DNA from: Acidaminobacter sp. | GTDB lineage: Bacteria > Bacillota_A > Clostridia > Peptostreptococcales > Acidaminobacteraceae | Assembly: GCA_009881125.1 (NCBI GenBank) | Contig: WXFH01000029.1 | Span: forward strand, 10,726-74,725 | DNA: 64,000 nt | Direction of reading: 5' to 3' | Shown: positions 60,548 to 64,000 of the stretch, piece after piece | Numbering within the stretch: the first letter of the stretch is position 1 | Layout: every line of letters begins with the position of its first letter | Translations under genes and position numbers: made by a program | Notes under the pieces: model-generated | Database searches by the model: none | Told to the model about the DNA's origin: nothing | What the model saw: the letters and a program-made list of their open reading frames with translations, nothing else

Positions 60548-61753
60548 ATGCCAGTTTATAAATTTAAAGCGCTCACCCCAAACGGCGCCACTTATGAAGG
60601 CACTGAAACAGCTGCGACACACGGAGAAATGATTCTTAGGCTGAAAGAGCGACAGTATTATCCTGTAAGTGTTGAAGAGGTCTTACAAAAAGAATTAAAG
60701 GATATCAATTTATTGAACAAAGTCAGTATCAAGCACATTGCAGTGTTTGGAAGACAGTTTTCCACCATGCTCAATGCTGGCGTCACCATTGTCAATACAC
60801 TCGATATTTTAAGGCAGCAAACAGATCATAAGAAATTTAAACAGGTCATCAGTAATATTTATGAGGATGTTCAGAAAGGCTATACTTTTTCAGAAGCAAT
60901 GGAAAAACACAACGATGTATTTCCTAATTTAATGGCGTACATGGTCGCGGCAGGTGAGGCCAGCGGAAGCCTGGATGTTGTCATGGAACGTATGGCGACG
61001 CACTACGAAAAGGAATTTAAAATTAACAATCGAGTCAAGAGTGCCATGGTTTATCCGGCAGTATTAGCCATTGTCGCAACGGCAGTGGTTGTATTCCTAT
61101 TAACCTTTGTTATGCCTACATTTTTAAGTATGTTTGAAGGCAGTGGTGTTCCTTTGCCTGCGCCTACGCGTCTGCTGCTTGCGATCAGCAATTCCTTCAG
61201 AAACTTTTGGTACGTCTATTTGTTGGTCATTTTAGGTACAGTCTATCTTTTTAAACGCTATTCTTCTACACCGGAAGGCAGACGAGCAGTGGATCGTTAC
61301 AAGCTGCGGTTGCCACTGTATAAAGGCTTAACCCGTAAAGTCATCAGCGCCCGTTTCTGCCGTACGCTGTCCACACTTCTCGCCAGCGGGATCCCACTGC
61401 TGCAGGCCATGGAAAATGTGGCCGGCGCCGTGGGCAATACAGTCGTTGCGGAAAGCATCATTGAATCAAAAGAAGATGTCCGAAAAGGGATCGCCTTATC
61501 GATTCCAATTCGTAAAACAGGTCACTTCCCGCCCATGGTCGACAACATGATCAAGATTGGCGAAGAGTCAGGAACACTGGACGATATTTTAGACAAAACC
61601 GCTAACTTCTTCGATGAAGAAGTGGAAACTGAGGTACAGCGTCTCCTGACCTTTATGGAACCAATGATGATCGTCGTCATGGGTGTCATAGTTGGCTTTA
61701 TAGTCATCTCCATGATGATGCCAATGTTTGACATGCTGAAGACGGTACAATAG
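60548..61753 (+). CDS. pilC: Type IV pilus inner-membrane platform protein PilC
   Basis: This 401-residue GspF-family protein has two similar halves, each with a cytoplasmic helical bundle (FGRQFSTMLNAGVTIVNTLDILRQ; FCRTLSTLLASGIPLLQAMENV, in part) and three membrane helices in all (about 170-192, 215-237 and the C-terminal IVVMGVIVGFIVISMMMPMF). PilC couples ATPases to pilin assembly. AAGGAGTGATG precedes. The next gene starts 16 bp later. Confidence 0.96.
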   Translation: MPVYKFKALTPNGATYEGTETAATHGEMILRLKERQYYPVSVEEVLQKELKDINLLNKVSIKHIAVFGRQFSTMLNAGVTIVNTLDILRQQTDHKKFKQVISNIYEDVQKGYTFSEAMEKHNDVFPNLMAYMVAAGEASGSLDVVMERMATHYEKEFKINNRVKSAMVYPAVLAIVATAVVVFLLTFVMPTFLSMFEGSGVPLPAPTRLLLAISNSFRNFWYVYLLVILGTVYLFKRYSSTPEGRRAVDRYKLRLPLYKGLTRKVISARFCRTLSTLLASGIPLLQAMENVAGAVGNTVVAESIIESKEDVRKGIALSIPIRKTGHFPPMVDNMIKIGEESGTLDDILDKTANFFDEEVETEVQRLLTFMEPMMIVVMGVIVGFIVISMMMPMFDMLKTVQ

Positions 61754-61769
61754 AAAGTGGTTGAGTCAC

Positions 61770-62540
61770 ATGAGTGAGAATGAAGCCTTATTATCTTTAG
61801 ATGAAGCGGCACAGCGCTATTTCGTCCGGCTGGATGACGAATCACTTAAAACAGTCATGCAATCCGCTGAGAAGCTGATCCGTTACTACGCCCATCTTTA
61901 TGGCAAAGGCTGCGACAGGGATGATCTCACTCAAACGGGTTATCTGGGACTGATGAAAGCACTGAAGGGTTATGACCAGACAAAAGAAGCCAGCTTCGCC
62001 ACCTATGCCTCTCATTGCATAATGGGGGAAATCCGGCATCTGGTGAGAAAACAAGCATCCTATTACAGACCTGGGTGTATTGTCGAGTTACAGGGCAAGG
62101 TGGATAGGGTGATGGATGAGTATCTCAGAGACCATGGTGAAGCGGCGAGTGTCAAGGTCATTGCAGAGAAGCTCAAGGTGCGTGAAAGCGCCATTGAGGA
62201 AGTCATGAAAGCGGGTCTTGTGAGCTTTGATGAGATTGATACGTCGAAGATTCACAGTACGGAGTATGAGTCCTTTAGGTTGCCGATTGAGGATAGGATT
62301 GTATTAGCTCAGGCGATGAAAAGGTTAAGTGATTTGCAGAGAAAAGTGATCCAGATGCTGTTCTTCCAGGATCTCTCCCAGCAGGAAGTGGCTGACCGGA
62401 CGGGGCTTACACAGAAGAAAGTGAGCCGGATTCGGAAGGAGAGTCTGGAGAGGATGGGGGAGGAACTAAACGATGATGTTGTTGAAGAGCCCATAGACCT
62501 AAAAACCGTTGGTGAGGGGCGGGGGCGTTGGGTTGGGTGA
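61770..62540 (+). CDS. RNA polymerase sigma factor, sigma-70 family group 3 (SigB/SigF/SigG-like)
   Basis: The protein has 256 residues. Region 2 (about 33-100) has RDDLTQTGYLGLMKALKGYDQ and FATYASHCIMGEIRHLVRK; region 3 (about 124-147) has AASVKVIAEKLKVRESAIEEV; region 4 (about 180-230) has RLSDLQRKVIQMLFFQDLSQQEVADRTGLTQKKVSRIRKE in part. Region 1 is absent, so it is an alternative sigma of the stress/sporulation/flagellar group. It is encoded directly behind pilC on the same strand and just before the prepilin region. ATG 61770 is chosen over a TTG at 61761. No anti-sigma or anti-anti-sigma gene is adjacent. Confidence 0.88.
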   Translation: MSENEALLSLDEAAQRYFVRLDDESLKTVMQSAEKLIRYYAHLYGKGCDRDDLTQTGYLGLMKALKGYDQTKEASFATYASHCIMGEIRHLVRKQASYYRPGCIVELQGKVDRVMDEYLRDHGEAASVKVIAEKLKVRESAIEEVMKAGLVSFDEIDTSKIHSTEYESFRLPIEDRIVLAQAMKRLSDLQRKVIQMLFFQDLSQQEVADRTGLTQKKVSRIRKESLERMGEELNDDVVEEPIDLKTVGEGRGRWVG

Positions 62541-63347
62541 GAGGTGATATCACACCTTGAAACTGAAACATTGGGGTTTTAACGAAGCTTGTAATCAAAG
62601 GAAACTTAAATCAATCAAAATGTTCATTTTCGGAGCTTTTTAAGGTATAGAAAACCAATGTTAATAAAAAAACTTTATAGAATACGGTCAATCCGTGTCT
62701 GAAAGCAGAACTCGCAGGTATAACATAGTCAAGAATGTCAGAAGCGGATGATCTTTGAGAGAGGCCAGTTCTGAATGATGGGTTCCCTAAGAAAATTATA
62801 GGTAGCTGGGGCTTCGCCCAACTTATTCTAAAGCATTAATGGAGAAAGATCATTTAAGATGAAGCGGAGTAGCGGTAATTAAAGATTAAATAAGTTGGCC
62901 GTCTACGATGATGCAAATCAAAGCATGTCTCATCTATTAGTGTTTTAGGGTCGGCTGGGCGCGATCAGGACTGTGTTGGGTGGTACTTACTTCCTTTAGA
63001 ACATTAAGAGAAAAAAGAGAAGAGAAGAGGTAGTCGCCAACTTCGAAGCATCCAGCAAAGCATTCAGGATCAACAGCTAATAAGAAGGTTAAGGGGGTGA
63101 AAGCAGAAGAATAAGTGGTTGGTTGGAATGCCCACAATAATGTTTTATAAAGGGTTTGTGGGGGCTGAAAAAAGGGTATTAAGGGTACAAGGTTGGAATT
63201 AGTACAGCACAGAGCTTGGTTAGTTGAAAGAAGTGGCTGATCTGGTGATTGGTTTGATCGAAGGTTATTGAGAGAGCCAACAACAAAGAAAAGAAGTACG
63301 TTAGAGAGGCATGAAAAAAACTAGTTGAGAAAAGGATGGTGTTTTAC
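62541..63347. other. About 800-bp non-coding, purine-rich region before the prepilin gene
   Basis: No open frame with codon character is present on either strand. The plus strand is strongly enriched in A and G (runs such as AGAAAAAAGAGAAGAGAAGAGG). The area includes the GGGTAT promoter candidate at 63154-63179. I looked for c-di-GMP riboswitch cores and did not find one. It could be a long prepilin leader RNA or the relic of a deleted gene. Confidence 0.55.
63154..63179 (+). promoter_or_regulatory. Candidate sigma-B-type promoter of the prepilin gene
   Basis: GTTTGT at 63154-63159, a 14-nt spacer and a perfect GGGTAT at 63174-63179 match the sigma-B consensus well. It would give a leader of about 160 nt to ATG 63348. 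The sigma gene at 61770 is the natural candidate to read it. Confidence 0.45.
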
Positions 63348-63722
63348 ATGTTAAGATTCTTTAATAAGAGACTTCATAACAGAAAAGGCTTCACGTTGAT
63401 TGAACTGATTGTGGTTATTGCTATTTTGGGGATTTTGATGCTAATTGCTGTCCCTAGATTACTGGGTGTTAGAGAAGGGGCAGAAATTAGAGCTGATAAA
63501 GCTTCAGCAAGAACTATAGCAAGTGCAATCGCAATTTATGAGGCTGATACCGGAACTGCTGAACCTGCAATTGCAGATTTAATTCCAGAATATCTTGATG
63601 TCGCGCCTACTTCAGCACAAGATCCAGCAGCTGTGTTTACTTTAGCATATGATGCAGATGGAGCAATTACTATCACTTTAGTTGGAGGCACAGTTACTGA
63701 GGATGAACTTTATCCTGAATAA
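63348..63722 (+). CDS. Type IV prepilin (major pilin candidate)
   Basis: This 124-residue protein has a class III signal: MLRFFNKRLHNRKG then FTLIELIVVIAILGILMLIAVP. Cleavage by PilD after Gly14 leaves Phe at +1 and Glu at +5, as required. The mature domain is short (about 110 residues), acidic and without cysteines, with ADKASARTIASAIAIYEADTG as the second half of the long helix. It is typical of small Gram-positive major pilins. ATG 63348 is chosen over 63336, which overlaps the ribosome site. Confidence 0.95.
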   Translation: MLRFFNKRLHNRKGFTLIELIVVIAILGILMLIAVPRLLGVREGAEIRADKASARTIASAIAIYEADTGTAEPAIADLIPEYLDVAPTSAQDPAAVFTLAYDADGAITITLVGGTVTEDELYPE

Positions 63723-64000
63723 TAAATAGGTAAATTAAACCTGCCCGTACCTGTCACCGTCTGTGAAGTAGATGAAGTTGTCAACTTAGTAAGTTAGTTA
63801 TTTCAACCCTTTCAGACAACAGTTACTAAAAATTCCAATTTTCAGTGCCAGATACCACAAGAAGTCAATGGTAGTAATTGGCAAAAACATCCCCCTAAGG
63901 GGTCGGTTCAGATCCCTTATTTCAGCTTCATAACCGGTTTGGATTCAAACCCTACTTCCCGTTCAAATAACCTATGATGCGAGTTTGCCATAACTTGGTT
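63723..64000. other. Downstream region after the prepilin gene, no gene seen
   Basis: A CGTACCTGTCACCGTCTG segment near 63746 resembles an arm of the GTGACAGG palindromes. CCCCCTAAGGGG at about 63892-63903 is a small palindrome. I see no gene or tRNA before the window ends. Confidence 0.5.

Noticed and set aside
62937..63137. 66-codon minus-strand frame before the prepilin gene
   Set aside because: Composition follows the strand purine bias, there is no ribosome site, and no domain is recognisable.
62541..63347. c-di-GMP riboswitch before the prepilin or before pilD
   Set aside because: I found no GEMM-I or GEMM-II core motif in either leader; other Clostridia have them, but here the expected conserved segments are missing.
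63920..63990. tRNA suggested by a T-loop-like GGTTTGGATTCAAACCC segment
   Set aside because: No matching acceptor stem, D-arm or anticodon arm can be drawn on either strand.

Overview
The window comes from a Gram-positive, strictly anaerobic-looking member of the Firmicutes, most likely class Clostridia. The signs are an alaS T-box leader, the alaS/ireB/ruvX/DUF1292 block, RNase J, YlbF, the mltG/trmR/U32/udk block, a double-cubane-type reductase pair and urocanase with two formate-type channels. I cannot name the species. Most genes are GC-rich with strong Shine-Dalgarno sites; the toxin-antitoxin pair, the IS element and the type IV pilus operon are visibly AT-richer.

Layout. 1-3.8 kb: tail of a basic RNA-binding protein, a SRAP protein and urocanate hydratase. 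4.3-6.6 kb: two paralogous formate/nitrite-family channels. 7-10.1 kb: a large BTAD/AAA/TPR regulator. 10.3-20.8 kb: single genes (RluA, AI-2E family permease, LipA, two PhzF-like proteins, PAP2, MsrA, MFS, a YtxH-like pair, SRPBCC, TspO-like). 21-23.7 kb: PstS-like and DUF3298-like lipoproteins. 24.2-26.3 kb: double-cubane-cluster-type protein and its activator ATPase. 27.7-30.4 kb: four-gene alkylation repair cluster. 30.9-34.2 kb: iscR-iscS-iscU-mnmA. 34.5-36.7 kb: CNNM/CorC-type protein and two DUF1904 paralogues. 36.9-38.8 kb: an IS200/IS605 element with TnpA and TnpB. 40.9-41.55 kb: a toxin-antitoxin pair. 41.6-53.5 kb: housekeeping blocks. 54.1-63.7 kb: a type IV pilus operon pilD-pilM-pilN-pilO(SLH)-pilB-pilT-pilC, followed by a sigma factor gene, about 800 bp of non-coding DNA and a prepilin.

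Two sequence words saturate the first ~50 kb. (1) A short palindrome around GGTCTGACC, with a longer form in which about 16 bp split its centre, forms many intergenic arrays and also sits in frame inside genes, where it is read as peptides such as GLTP, GVRPA and GQT. (2) The non-palindromic 10-mer GCCGATGGTC is scattered singly, in both orientations, through genes and gaps; I count about 26 exact copies by eye. Both are absent from the pilus operon. The 10-mer has the length, dispersal and strand balance of a DNA uptake word, and a complete pilus machine lies in the same window; that link is inference.

Other points of interest are a PilO protein fused to S-layer-homology repeats, and a sigma factor closing the pilus operon with GGGTAT-type (sigma-B-like) promoter candidates before the prepilin, the YtxH-like pair and the SRAP gene. 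All calls rest on reading the sequence; no search was run.
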